NCBI GenBank assembly: GCA_027257055.1
Contig: JAPVLO010000146.1
Span: 1,612,001-1,676,000 of the forward strand
Source: Cephalopachus bancanus
Taxonomy: Eukaryota > Chordata > Mammalia > Primates > Tarsiidae
Length of the DNA stretch: 64,000 bases
Reading direction: 5' to 3'
Positions 12,991 through 23,900 of this stretch are shown one piece after another. A model generated the notes under the pieces. It did no database searches. It saw only the letters and a list, made by a program, of their open reading frames with translations, and was not told where the DNA came from. How positions within the stretch are numbered: the stretch's first letter is position 1; each line of letters opens with the position of its first letter. Both the position numbers and the translations under genes were made by a program.

Positions 12991-13739
12991 GATGGCCAGG
13001 TCTCCCAGTGTTAAAGTACTTATTTCTTTCTTTAAAAATTATAACTAATTTGTGGAATGATGATTTGGCTCATATGAATACCCTTTTCCCATCCTTTGAT
13101 CTAAAGGCATTAGCCTCCATTGATGAGCCTCGCTTAAATCATTTATCCCATTGGAGGTTGCGTATTGGTAATTTTTAAATTTTATCATTTCTTTTACTAA
13201 TTCATATTCCTCTGTAAAGAAGAGCTTTCCCTCATCAATGGGGGATACTTTATGTTTTCTTACAGTTCATATCAGTACAACATGTTAACTATCAATTGTC
13301 TAAAATATCAGCCTTAGATTATGTAACTAATTATAGATCGGTCATAATTCATGTTTTATATATACTCTTTAAAGAATTTTGGCATACCTTAAAGTCAGAA
13401 GTGGAGAATGGATGAAATTTAAAGCAGTGTTTCAAAATGGTGAGCACATACAAGAGGCTCAGTGAAAAAAGATTCCATAAAGTTACTGGGAATACCAGCA
13501 AATATTTATAGGTGTAAAATCTTAGTAGCAGGCACTCAAAGAGCTTATCATATGGTTGTATCCCCAAAAGCTAATGATATGTACAGTTGATATGGATAAA
13601 TATTGAGGCCTGACAAGAAGTAAATGAGTGCAAATAATTTAGACTCTCATCCTCTTGCACCAGCTTTGCTAGTCCCTCAACTTCATCTTCCAACATTCAA
13701 GTCTTTGTCATCAGGGCTTAGTTTCTTGCCTAATCCATA

Positions 13740-14020
13740 CCCCAATTCCTCCTGCACGTGCTCTGGTCACTGCACCTCCCTTAAATGCACGTGGCGATCC
13801 CTGTATTGGCACCTTTGTCGGTGCTGTTTCCTTTGCCCGAGGCATCCTCTTCCCACCTTGCCCTAAGTCCCAATCTGTCTATTTTTCAAACCCAGCTCAA
13901 ATTCCACGCCTTCTATGAAACTCCTTTTCAGGAGTTTCTGACCTGTTCAGATGACAGTCTCTGCCCCATGGCATTGGTAGCACTTGACTCAGTTTCCTGT
14001 TTGGTCTTCTCATGATTGGC
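13740..14020 (+). repeat. L2 fragment
   Basis: L2 order: 'gtgctgtttcctttgccc', 'gcatcctcttcccacc', 'aacccagctcaaattcca', 'cttctatgaaactcctt'. Open frames here are by-products of the repeat. Confidence 0.6.
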
Positions 14021-14724
14021 TTCTATAAATGAACCTCATTACCAAGGTGTTGAAGATACCTGAGGACAAGCGACTCTGTAACCAAAAATTTAAAAGCTCT
14101 TTTTCCTCTGATATTGCTGGGATTTTTATATTCCCCTCTGAAAATCTTTCTGAAAGTTATCAACAGATGTGAAACTGGGCAAATTGGGCTATTTCCTTTG
14201 TATCGATTTTTTTTTTTTTTTTTTTTGCCTTCTAGTATCTATCACTCTATAAAAACATTTTCTTGTGAAAGTTAAGACTAGAATTTGAGGATTAGTCACC
14301 ATCTGCTCTTTGTAAATAGTGTGAAGGCTGTTTCTTGTACTATGACAAAAAGCAAAGGAAAACTAGGGTAGGCAGAAATTAATCTGGCATTTAAGTATTA
14401 CAAAGAAAACAGAAGAATAGGTATAAATTAACCTGGTGCTTAAATATTACAATGAAAGCAAAGCATTTTGTTTTCCTTAGGTTGAATCTTTTTCTTTCTT
14501 ATGTTAACAATTTGAACACTGTTTTAAATGGAAGTAAAACAATACTTTTTTGTGGGTCTTAAAGGTTTTTTTAGAAAATTTTCATCCCACTCAACAAGAT
14601 ATTGTTTAAAATGATCTTAAGTACCTTTTCTTTGTCTCCTTAATAAAAGCACTTTGCATCTACACAGTTCTTTTCATCTGAGGATCTTGGCGTTGGCTGA
14701 TTTTTTTGTTGTTGTTGTTACCAG

Positions 14725-17700
14725 ATAGTGATGACAAAACTATTACACCTTTTGTTTCCGTCTCTGCAGAAGCAGGAGGTAAAAAACTCCGGAGCACTGT
14801 CCAGAGAAGCACAGAAACAGGCCTGGCAGTGGAAATGAGGAACTGGATGACACGACAGGCCAGCCGGGAGTCTACAGACGGTAGCATGAACAGCTACAGC
14901 TCGGAGGGAAAGTGAGTCAGCCGCCCCCTGTCTCTCCCGTGCCCCGTCCGTCCCACTCTGTGCTTCGCCCAAGCCCATGCACACGCTCTCAGAGCCATTT
15001 TACTTTTCGCTGGCTGATTTTCTGTGAAGAGAACTCTGCTCACCTGACTAGTGTGTCCTGTCTAGCTTTTTATGTCAAGGGAAATAGGTTTAGGGATAAA
15101 GTGTTTTGCTTTAATGGCAAGAAACTAAAATGTGATAAGACATGCAAATCAAGGAATTTGCCCTAGGTTGAAATAATATATAAAAGCACAAAAATAATAA
15201 GCACATATGTCATACCATGTGAACCATGCTAGTCTTCAAAATTGCTGCTAAGAGTTATTACTAAAAATATGGAATGCTGATACATACCTAATTCCATGCT
15301 GTAACAAACAATCATAATTATTTAATGTAATTTAATTACATTAAATATAGTAGACTGAAAGAAATGCTACCAAAAAAGTTAGTGAACCTTTGTTTATGTA
15401 GTTGTCATGTAGCTTTTCTTTGAATCAACTGTCTCAGATGTTGCTAAAACATTTGTAGATTGTGTAGCTCGGTCACCAACAAATTCACAGTAATTAGCAG
15501 TTAAAGGTCTGTAAATGGGGCTGTAAATGACATTCATGGAGGAAAGAGGGGTTTACTGGCCTCACTCTGTCATTACCATAGAAGCTTTAACTGTTTAGGC
15601 AACATGCTTGTGGCTAGTTCACAGACATGAGACCATAGGACTGTTGCCATGTATAAATGATATGTCCTCAGGAGAATTTGTCTAATACAGCACCATAAAC
15701 ACACTAAAAAACAACTAAAATAGTTGTATTAACTCTTGAGGTTGGGGAAAGAAACACGAAGTCTAAAAAGAGAAGAAGAATCAAATGAAAAATGAATGCG
15801 TACTGAGCACTGATTGTCACCAAAGCACTATGTCAGTCACTGTTAGGGATGGAAAAACGTTTAAACTGTGGCTCCTACTCCAGATGTTACAGTCTTATTG
15901 GAGAAATGGGATGAATACTCATAAATTCATTCAATAAACATTACTATACATTCCAGTATTCCAGTCACTGTTGTAGATATAAGTCATACAAGAGAGTCTA
16001 TATTCGTGGTTAAGACCATGGGCCTTAGAATCATATAGGCCTGAGTTCTCATCTGGTGTTTTTTGGTACTATAGGACCTTGGGCAAAGTATTTAATTTTT
16101 CTATGCTCCATTTTAATTGATTAAACTTACAAGTATCTGTTGAATGCTTACAATATTTCAGGTGTGGTTCTAGGTGCTAGAGATACACTAATAAACAAAA
16201 CAGACAAAAGAAAAAAAACCTACCCTCAACAAACTTATAGTCTAACAGAGAAGAGACAATAAGTAAGAAAAATTGTTAAAATATAAGCACAAGAAAAATT
16301 AGGAAAATAAAAATGGCAAAATGGCGGATATGTCCACTAAGCAAGATGAAATGCAAGTCTGTAGCCCAAGAGAGTGGTCCCTAGGAGAGCAGGCAGCATA
16401 AGTGCTAAGGAAAAAAGCAAAGGCAGGGTCAATGGGGAAAGGACACATTGAGTGAAGAGCTGAAGGCAGTTAATGAGCAGATGAATATCTGAGGGAAGGA
16501 CATTACAAGCTAAAGCAGTACAGGTTATGCGGCAGGAGCTGAGGGTGCAACACTGGAGTAAGGGCAAAAGGGTGACAAATGAGGAATCAGGGCATGGGCT
16601 GGATGACAGCTCTTATAGTCTTTAGTGTTGTAAGGACCTTTTACTCCAAGTGGGATGAGAGGTCATTGGAGGGTTTTGAGCAGAGGACTGATGGGCTCTG
16701 ACTTCCATTTTCACAGACCAGTCTGACTGCAGTAGGAGTTGGGGGTACAGCTGGGACAGCCTCAGGGAGGCCGTTGAGAAGGCCATTGCAGTGACACCAA
16801 AGCTAGGTCACAGTGGCTTGGATCATGTGGAAGCATTAGTGAGGTCAGATTCTGGATGTATTTTGACAGAAGAGCAAATAGGATTTATTGTTGCGTTTGA
16901 TGTGGATATTGAGAGAGAGTGTATTAGTCTGCTAGTGCTGCCATATGAAAATACCACTGACTGGGTGGCTTAAACAACAGGAATTTATTTGTTCATGGAC
17001 ATAGAGGCTAGAAGTGCAAGATCAAGGTGTCAGAAGGTATACTTTCTCCTGAGACCTCCCTTCTTGGCTTGCAGATGACTGCCTTCTTGTTGGGTCTTCT
17101 CATGGCCTTTTCTCTCCCTGGATACCCCTGGTGTCTCTTTCTCTTCTTACAAGGACACCAGTCATACTGGATTAGGGCTCCATCTTAATGGCCTCATATA
17201 ACCTCATCTTTTTAAATGGGCGTCACCATATGAATTTGCGGGAGCCACAACTCAGTCCATAATAGAGAGGATGGAAAAAAGATAGCTCCAAGGTTGAGAA
17301 ACTGGAAGAATGAAGCCATTTATCAAAATGGGAGTCTTTTGAGCGGACCAGAGTTTGGTTTTTTGTTTGTGTGTTTTGGGGAGATGGGATGTCAGTGTTG
17401 GACGTTAAGTTTCAGGTGCCTATTATGTATGCAAGCAGGTGTAAAGACTAAGCAGTTAGAATACAGGTCTCTGGCCCAAGGGAGCAGTCCAAGCTGGAGA
17501 TGTAGGCGATAGTAGTATAGACAGAATAAGATCATGAGGCTGGATGAGATCTCCTAGAGAATTCAGACATGTAGAAAAGTGGTCAAAGGATCAAGCTCTA
17601 GTATTTAGTGGCAGAGCTAGCAGAGGAGATTAAGATGGAATGGAAGAAGAGAAAAGAGGAAAACCACGAGACCAGAGGGCCCAGAAGCAAAGGGGAGAAG

Positions 17701-20700
17701 GCATTTCAAGGAAGAGGGAGGGTCAATTGTGTCAAATATTCAGAGACATTTTAGTGGAATGGTGAAAATGAAAACTTGATTAGACTTTTAAGAGAGAATG
17801 AGAGGAGTGAAATGAGGGGCTAGCCAGAGAGGGAAGCTGAGTCAGGAAAGAGGGGTTTTTTTTTGGTAAGGTAGAAGAAATTAACAGCATACGTATATGC
17901 TGATGAGAATGATCCAGAAGCATTTCCTCATCTATAAAATTGGAGAAAAAATAGAATCCATCTCATATTTCTGCTAAGAGGATTAACTATGATAAAGCCT
18001 GTTTTGGAATAAGTACTCAACATGTGCTGAGTGTTATTCATAGAAGTCACAGTCCCTGCCCTCCACATCAAAGAAGAGAAAGACCCAGAAGCAGAAACCT
18101 GCTGTGCCATGTGGCACATGCTTCTGGCAACACGCATGGGCTGCAGAAGAGTATGGGGGCCAAGCAATGGGAAGGGAAGTGGGTATTGGAGTCCAGTCGA
18201 CATATGTGGCAAAACAGTGTGACTGACTCTCCCGCCTCATTGAGGAGGTTAGAGGGAAACCTGAGCTCCCCTGAAGTGAACAGGAGTCAAGGCTTTTATC
18301 CCATGTTTTCTTTTGCTCCAGTCTGATTTTTCCTGGTGTCCGCTTGGCCTCTGACAGCCAGTTCAGCGATTTTCTGGATGGCCTTGGCCCTGGTCAGCTA
18401 GTGGGACGCCAGACTCTGGCTACACCTGCAATGGGTAAGAATGTCTCACATGATTTCACTGTTTTTCTTTTCGATTATTGAAAATTACGATCTCTAAATT
18501 TCATGGAGTCTTTAACAACAGTGTCAGACTTTACCAATAAAAGATATTTACCCTCTTTTTTTTCTATTTTAATTTCTAATGCTTTTTAAAGGAAGACATC
18601 ACTGTTAAAATTTTAAATGTATTTGAATTTAAGAAAATCTATGGGAAATGATGTAAAACCAAGGTCTTTGGCACAAACATTTTCCTTCCTGCATCTGTAT
18701 ATTGAAGCATGTCTGTTTCTTCCCCACATACCATTAGGTGACATTCAGGTGGGAATGATGGACAAAAAGGGACAGTTGGAGGTGGAAATCATCCGGGCCC
18801 GTGGCCTTGTTGTAAAACCAGGTTCCAAGACACTGCCAGGTAAAAACAGAAGAGGTTTTTCTCTTACTGTCTATAATCCATATTGTTTCAATATGGAGAC
18901 TTTTTGATTTGTTGCTGAAAACCTTGTTCTTAGTTCATCAAGGTTAGTTATAGGTGAGTCAATTATAACTGGTCTGGGGCTATATTAGTGTGTGTGTTTA
19001 TCCTGAATGAGCTTTCAATAAGGGTGATCTGGTCAGGATAATGTAAGTTGGTAAGTAAGTACATGTGTATAGAAACCACTGCAAAAGCAAAACTACCAAA
19101 CTTAAATAATTCATTTTGTTACAACATGTAGACAAGAAGTTATTTTTTCTTGTTATCTGTTTTGTGTTAGTCTTCAGTTTATCTGGAGCTTCACAAATTC
19201 TCCTTGGAATCCCTAGAGCTCTGTAATTAGAATAAAAATAGATACAGGCCCCAATGATAGCATAAGCCTATGTCTGCTGGATATTCTAATTATAAGACTT
19301 TTACTTCCTATAGTATATAAGGAAAGAGAGGCTCTACTGTAGCTTCCTATGCTAACTGGTTTATACTGAAGTGTTGTTATACGCTGAGGTACCTAAGCCA
19401 TAGAAAATGCCATAATGACTTCCGATGAATTGTATAGGGGTCCTTTGACTGAATGGATTGCTAGAGATTCAGTTGCTGAGGATTCAATCCTTAACAGTTG
19501 CTGAGGATTCTGAAACTTGGCTTCTGGCCTCAGCAACTCCATTGACTGACTTATAATTTCTGTGCAGAAATTCTAAATTATAATAAATATCTTATCTATC
19601 GCACAGCAATCGTGCAATGTTTAAGTCTATGTAACCAGTTGGTGCAAAATAATCATAAAATCAGAGGCTGTTTCACCTCTCCCTAAAACCAAGTGACTGA
19701 CAGTGGTCCCTTGTTGGTCTGATGATTTGACAGCACGTGGCCAGGCCATGGCTTGACCACTAGCTTCTTCAGCCCAGGAGGCAGCTGCTGCAGATGCACG
19801 TGAGTCAGGCCTCCCGTACCCATAGCTCTTCACTTACTCTTCTCTGTGGTCTTTTTCCCAAGCACCGTATGTAAAGGTGTACCTATTAGATAATGGAGTC
19901 TGCATAGCCAAAAAAAAAACAAAAGTGGCAAGAAAAACGCTGGAACCCCTTTACCAGCAGTTACTATCTTTCGAGGAGAGTCCCCAAGGAAAGGTTTTAC
20001 AGGTATGTACTTAACTGTTTATCCCTTACCTAAGAAAGTATTTTCATGGAGTCGGACATTGTACCCAAAATCTTTATCATGTCTTTTATGTTTCTCACAG
20101 CTGAGATTCTTTTGGAAATGTCAAAGCAGTGGCCAGTGGTATAAAGCTACATGAATTGTTATTTTCATTTTTCTTTCTTTTTTTGAATCAGGGTCTCACT
20201 CTGTTGCCCAAGCTGGAGTGCAGTGGCACAGTCATAGCTCACCGCAGCCTTGAGTTCATGGGCTCAGGCAATCCTTCTGCCTCAGCTTCCCAAGTTGCTG
20301 GGACTACAGGCACATGCCATCATGCCTGGCTTATGTTTTGATTTTTGGTAGAGACAAGGTCTCGCTATGTTACCCAAGCCAGTCGTGCTCCTGGGTTCAA
20401 GCCGTCCTGCCACCTCGGCCCCCTGGAGTGCTGGGATTACAGGCATGAGCCATCGCACCCAGCCAATTGTCATTTTCTTTCAAATGAATTATAGACTTGC
20501 AAAACCCCATCACACTGAAACTCCAGTCTCCCTGGACTGCTTATAATCTTACATTCCAGTGCAGTTTCCCTAATGTATCTTTGGATTCCAGTAAGTAGTT
20601 TAAAACAACTATCTCATTAGTTAAATAATGATTTTGCCGGGCTCGGTGGCTCAGCCTGTAATCCCGCGCCTTGGGAGGCTGAGGTGAGTGGATTTCCTGA

Positions 20701-21267
20701 GCCCGTGGGTTCGAGACCCGCCTGGGCAATTTGGTGAGACCTCATCTCTACAATAAACAAAAAAAAATTAGCTGGGCATGGTAGCACACACCTGCAATTC
20801 CGGCTACTTGGAAGGCTGTGGTGGAAGGATTGCTGGAGCCCAGCAGGTCAAGGATGCGGTGGCCAGGAGCGGCCACTGCACTCCAGTCTGAGTGACAGAG
20901 TGAGACTCCAACTCAAATAATAATAATAATAATAATTTTACTGTATCTTTGATGTCAGAACATTAACTGAATATATTATAATATTTTAATATATTTTACA
21001 CATTTTTTGTTAATATTATACTGACATTACTTTTTATTTTGCCAACAGATCATCGTCTGGGGAGACTATGGCCGCATGGATCACAAATCCTTTATGGGAG
21101 TGGCCCAGATACTTTTAGATGAACTAGAGCTATCCAATATGGTGATCGGATGGTTCAAACTTTTCCCCCCTTCCTCCCTAGTAGATCCAACCTTGGCCCC
21201 TCTGACAAGAAGAGCTTCCCAGTCATCTCTGGAAAGTTCAACCGGACCTTCTTACTCTCGTTCATAG
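14725..21267 (+). CDS. RIMS2: RIMS2 (RIM2), 3' part: last five coding exons, spliced
   Basis: RIM2 is a presynaptic active-zone scaffold that docks and primes vesicles and tethers voltage-gated calcium channels. Exons are 14,770-14,911 (or from 14,725), 18,322-18,434, 18,738-18,839, 19,863-20,002 and 21,049-21,267. All have GT-AG introns with matching phases (1, 2, 1, 1, 0) and join to one open frame of about 237 residues. The order is a linker with RSTVQRSTETGLAVEMR, the conserved block NLIFPGVRL...FSDFLDGLG, then the C2B domain from KGQLEVEI to GWFKLFPPSS, and the tail RRASQSSLESSTGPSYSRS. HKSFMG, DELELSNM and the SYSRS end indicate RIMS2, not RIMS1. C2B lacks the usual calcium-binding aspartates: APYVKVY replaces the DPYVK motif and VWGDYGRMD stands at loop 3. 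This fits RIM C2 domains, which do not bind calcium; the basic AKKKTKVARK strand suits phosphoinositide contact. The 5' part of the gene is outside the window. Confidence 0.97.
14770..14911 (+). CDS. RIMS2: RIMS2 exon A (linker before C2B)
   Basis: Acceptor 'tttccgtctctgcag' just before 14,770; donor gtgagt at 14,912. 142 nt, phase 1 in and phase 2 out. Encodes EAGGKKLRSTVQRSTETGL through to DGSMNSYSSEG. A second acceptor (taccag, ending 14,724) would add 45 nt in frame; see findings. Confidence 0.93.
15780..16800 (-). repeat. L2 remnants in reverse, with a MIR piece at about 15,996-16,115
   Basis: Reverse L2 tails: 'caaatgaaaaatgaatgcg' to 'ctgagcactgatt', and 'gtggttctaggtgctagag' to 'acaaacttatagtc'. 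'gtggttaagaccatgggcc' and 'aggaccttgggcaaagta' give the MIR piece. 16,300-16,800 continues as L2-like body ('gagcagaggactgatgggc'). Boundaries are approximate. Confidence 0.5.
16915..17269 (-). mobile_element. Solo MaLR (MLT1-like) LTR with 5-bp target duplication
   Basis: LTR 16,920-17,264 runs from tgtattagtctgctagtg to ctcagtccataata, i.e. the reverse of an MLT1-type LTR. Flanks are gagag (16,915-16,919) and gagag (17,265-17,269), the 5-bp duplication expected for this class. No internal region, so a solo LTR. Confidence 0.8.
17280..17930. repeat. Ancient repeat, family uncertain
   Basis: Contains 'gttggacgttaagtttcag', 'ttagaatacaggtctctgg', 'ggctggatgagatctccta' and 'tatgctgatgagaatgatc', a pattern found at many mammalian loci. 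A related segment lies near 57,560-57,960. I cannot name the family safely. Confidence 0.35.
18322..18434 (+). CDS. RIMS2: RIMS2 exon B
   Basis: Acceptor 'tcttttgctccag' before 18,322; donor gtaaga at 18,435. 113 nt. Completes N of SEGN and encodes LIFPGVRLASDSQFSDFLDG then LGPGQLVGRQTLATPAM. From memory, RIM1 and human RIM2 have GPAQL here, so the Gly may be lineage-specific. Confidence 0.96.
18738..18839 (+). CDS. RIMS2: RIMS2 exon C (start of C2B)
   Basis: Acceptor 'cacataccattag' before 18,738; donor gtaaaa at 18,840 (a weak donor: GCCAG|gtaaaa). 102 nt. Encodes GDIQVGMMDKKGQLEVEI and IRARGLVVKPGSKTLP, the first strands of the C2B domain. Confidence 0.96.
18840..19862 (+). other. RIMS2: RIMS2 intron between exons C and D
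   Basis: No recognised interspersed repeat. The last 240 bases (19,620-19,862) are clearly more GC-rich than the rest and look less repeat-like; see findings. Confidence 0.85.
19863..20002 (+). CDS. RIMS2: RIMS2 exon D (C2B middle)
   Basis: Acceptor 'gtctttttcccaag' before 19,863; donor gtatgt at 20,003. 140 nt ending in phase 0. Encodes APYVKVYLLDNGVCIAKKKT, then KVARKTLEPLYQQLLSFEES and PQGKVLQ. The lysine triplet is coded by ten consecutive A residues (19,910-19,919). Confidence 0.97.
20174..20463 (-). mobile_element. AluJ, antisense in RIMS2 intron
   Basis: Reverse complement of a classical AluJ: 'cagggtctcactctgttgcc', 'gtgctgggattacaggc', and the end 'catcgcacccagcc'. Confidence 0.9.
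20636..20934 (+). mobile_element. Alu, lineage-specific, intermediate tier
   Basis: Starts gccgggctcggtggctcag; keeps 'gcaatttggtgagacc'. Its tail is an (AAT)n run. Flanks aataatgatttt (20,624-20,635) and aataataatttt are a plausible imperfect target duplication. Confidence 0.9.
21049..21267 (+). CDS. RIMS2: RIMS2 terminal coding exon E
   Basis: Acceptor 'ttttgccaacag' before 21,049, phase 0. 72 codons plus TAG at 21,265-21,267. Encodes the last C2B strands (IIVWGDYGRMDHKSFMG, LSNMVIGWFKLFPPSS) and the tail ending SYSRS. Confidence 0.98.
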   Translation: MIVWGDYGRMDHKSFMGVAQILLDELELSNMVIGWFKLFPPSSLVDPTLAPLTRRASQSSLESSTGPSYSRS

Positions 21268-23425
21268 CAGCTGTAAAACTGTTGTCACAGCAACCAGCGT
21301 TACAAAAAAAAATCACAGGTCGCAAACCCTGGTAACACTGCATGCTTAATGTTGTGTCTTCTGAGCCTGTTTCTAGGGATACAAAGCGATCCTGTGTTCT
21401 CAGAGGAAGTCGCACACATTGTGCCCTAAAGAAGGCCCTCAGGTGAAAGAACAGAGCTACAAAGAACTATCAGATTTGGAGTTCAGTGGCACTCGCATTT
21501 TGGTCCAATCTGAAGCCATGGATTAATCTCAAAGCATCAGTCAGTTTCATGCAACAAAAACCCTTTTCAATGGCACCTTTATATTTCTATCGTTCCTTTT
21601 TCTTCATTTATCTGATCCCAAAGCCCTGTTATGCCACAGAAATGGAGATGTACAGCCATGAAGCCATGTTACAGGTCAAGGAGCGAAGTCCTAAGAAGCA
21701 TCAGGTGAAAAGCAGGAGACCAAAGAAGTGGTCGGGAACAAAGCATCGGCCCTCCTCTGGCTGGCGGTGGGTGCGTCTAGGCCAGCGGGAGGAGCAGCAA
21801 ACTCGGAGTTCACAGGCCGCCTTTCACTCATGCCAAGATGTGTTGGACTCTGCAAAACCAAATTCTGTGGCTGCACTGTACTGAATGAAATTAAAGAAAC
21901 TTTTTTTGCATGGACACAGATTAGCTGAATACTTAAATTATTTTCTTGGGGCTGCAACTTGCAAAAAAAGAATAAAAATCAGCCATTTTCAACAATTTAT
22001 ATTATTTTTAAAAATAAATTTCACTAGTGCATGGTTTTAAAAAGGGGAGAGAATGCAACAGGGTGATACAAAGACACACCATGTTTATTCTTTAAAGTAA
22101 TCATAGTCTGTGTTTTGGCAGACATTACAAGTGGAAATTCTTTCTAGAAGATAACTTAAAATTCTCTTTATGTGACAAATAAGTATAATATATTCCATTT
22201 ATTTCCATGTTAAATATACAAATCTTATGAGGTTCAATATGTGCAAATTTTTCACATCTTTCTTCCCTCACTCTTACTCTTCTGCCTCTTTTAATATTTT
22301 TCTTTCTCCCAACCAGAGTGAACCTTATATTAAGAAATTCCAGGTTTTAGATCTGATTCTCTCTTATACCCCATGTTTGATTCAGAGCTGTAAATGCTTC
22401 TGAATTTATGAATTTCTCAAGGGACAAACACCTATTTAAGAGCTTTCTTTATTTCAAGCATGTTGAAAAGGATTTTGCAACATGACTTGGGAGTACATTA
22501 AAGTAAGTCAGCATGTATTTGACGAAGATATTTGAACTTTTGCAATTTATTGTACAGTGCATGGTAATTTTTTTTTTCACCTTCAAAATTCAGTTTACAA
22601 GAAAATTCCTAAAATCATGTGGCCATTGTAATGTCTAATAAATTTGTTTTTAGCACCAGCATTATTCATACATGGGTTAAAATATTATTTGTAGAAGGTC
22701 TTAGGTTTTGTTTGTTTTAATTAGTTAGAGCAATTTCTTTAGCCAGTTTCCATTTACTATGTGAATGGAAACACTGCTAAAAATGTGGAGCCCAGAAACA
22801 CAGGGATGTTTATTAATTCATTTTTCTGTAGTAAAATTCAATTTTTCACAAAGTATATTTCTAAAGAAATATAGTAAACATAAATTTGCAAGAAACAATT
22901 TTAAATCTCCAATTTTTAGGTGATTCAAAGAAAGTCAATATGACTATTAATAGTTCTTTGACGCCATCACCAAAAGTCTACTCGAAAACCCCCTAAAGTC
23001 AAAACCCCTGCCTTTGGTTTTACGGACAGTTATTACCATTGGGTGGCACTGCAAGGTCAGATTTCTCTTAAGTTCCCCTCTTTACAGGAAAAGTCACTGG
23101 TTATTATCAACCGCCCATACTTTCTGGTTCTTTATGTATATTTTGATAGCACTCTTATAGCTGGATTTTCATTTTTTGCAATAAGTTTTGAAATCTGCTT
23201 GCCTGTCATTTGTTTAAATTAAGACCATGCACAAAAAATTGTTTGTTTTTTTTTAATTTAGTGCTGACCATTAAAAACTATCATGCTTGATACGGTGCAA
23301 AAGTTAAAATATGAGTATCACTAAAAATGCCTTCTCTTTATGTGGTGCAATATGAAATACACCAAGACTGTGTCTTGACGTTCTGAGATCTATGATGGAC
23401 CCAGGTAAAGCTGTTTTAAAGAACG

Positions 23426-23431
23426 AATAAA
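23426..23431 (+). terminator. RIMS2: Alternative poly(A) signal
   Basis: AATAAA in 'gaacgaataaaactttattg'. Use here would remove all three Pumilio-type sites from the transcript. Confidence 0.4.
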
Positions 23432-23625
23432 ACTTTATTGAAATAATTTAGACACCTGTGTACCAGCAACAATTGATTTAATAGACCTATAGTGTCTATA
23501 CTATCCCTTAGAATAAACGTTTACGATTTTCCTGATACTAAGATGCAGTCACATAATCTTTTGTGCATATTCCTATACAAATTATTTCTAATTTTAATAA
23601 GAAGGACATGACTGTATGGAAGATT

Positions 23626-23762
23626 TGTACATACTTGTCATTATGCAGTATTTATTTAAAAGTTGGTGTTTTTTTTTTTTATTTTTCACATGTCTGCACC
23701 TCAACTTGTGGTTTCGTCATGTAAATAGCACTACGCCAGTGACCATGGCTGCCCTGTACATA
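23626..23762 (+). promoter_or_regulatory. RIMS2: Cluster of three Pumilio response elements
   Basis: Exact UGUANAUA matches at 23,626-23,633 (tgtacata), 23,720-23,727 (tgtaaata) and 23,755-23,762 (tgtacata), all on the sense strand within 137 bases of the distal 3' UTR. PUM1/PUM2 bind this motif and repress or localise neuronal mRNAs. Confidence 0.6.
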
Positions 23763-23879
23763 CAATATGTCTGCAAAGTAAAGGGAATTCCAGTTGGGAA
23801 AAAAGGGCAGATTAGTCTTGTAATGAACACCAACTAAATGTAAATCAAATTCATTCTGGTGATGGTATTTAACACTTTA

Positions 23880-23885
23880 AATAAA
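23880..23885 (+). terminator. RIMS2: Distal poly(A) signal of RIMS2
   Basis: AATAAA in 'ctttaaataaaacattttc' with a T/GT-rich downstream element within 20-40 bases. Best candidate for the transcript end. Confidence 0.7.
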
Positions 23886-23900
23886 ACATTTTCTTTACAG

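Larger units (their letters stand above)
1..14724 (+). other. RIMS2: RIMS2 intron (3' part of the intron before the first visible exon)
   Basis: No exon that I can recognise lies here, and the next exon begins in phase 1, so this must be intron. It is AT-rich and holds the repeats listed separately. The stretches 8000-9100, 9430-9765, 10,720-11,260, 13,000-13,740 and 14,020-14,720 show nothing I can name. Short open frames here are repeat-derived or lack splice signals and known motifs. A RIMS2 alternative or micro exon could be hidden; I did not see one. Confidence 0.8.
14912..18321 (+). other. RIMS2: RIMS2 intron between exons A and B
   Basis: Contains L2 and MIR remnants (15,780-16,800), one solo MaLR LTR (16,915-17,269) and an old unclassified repeat (17,280-17,930). 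15,170-15,780 and 17,930-18,321 show nothing I can name. Open frames at 17,928-18,326 lack support. Confidence 0.85.
20003..21048 (+). other. RIMS2: RIMS2 intron between exons D and E
   Basis: Contains an antisense AluJ (20,174-20,463) and a sense lineage-specific Alu (20,636-20,919). Confidence 0.9.
21268..23900 (+). other. RIMS2: RIMS2 3' untranslated region
   Basis: AT-rich and free of recognisable transposons, unlike nearly everything else in the window, which suggests constraint. AATAAA signals stand at 21,971, 22,013, 22,637, 23,426 and 23,880. The last is followed by a GU-rich stretch (gttgtctgcagtgctttctc) and is the best distal end. The last 300 bases also carry an AU-rich tatttattta (23,649) and three UGUANAUA sites. 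Cleavage at about 23,900 is inferred. Confidence 0.75.

Noticed and set aside
14725..21267. RIMS1 instead of RIMS2
   Set aside because: RIM1, from memory, has HKCFMG, EELDLSSM, GWYKLF and a PCIRS end; this window has HKSFMG, DELELSNM, GWFKLF and SYSRS.
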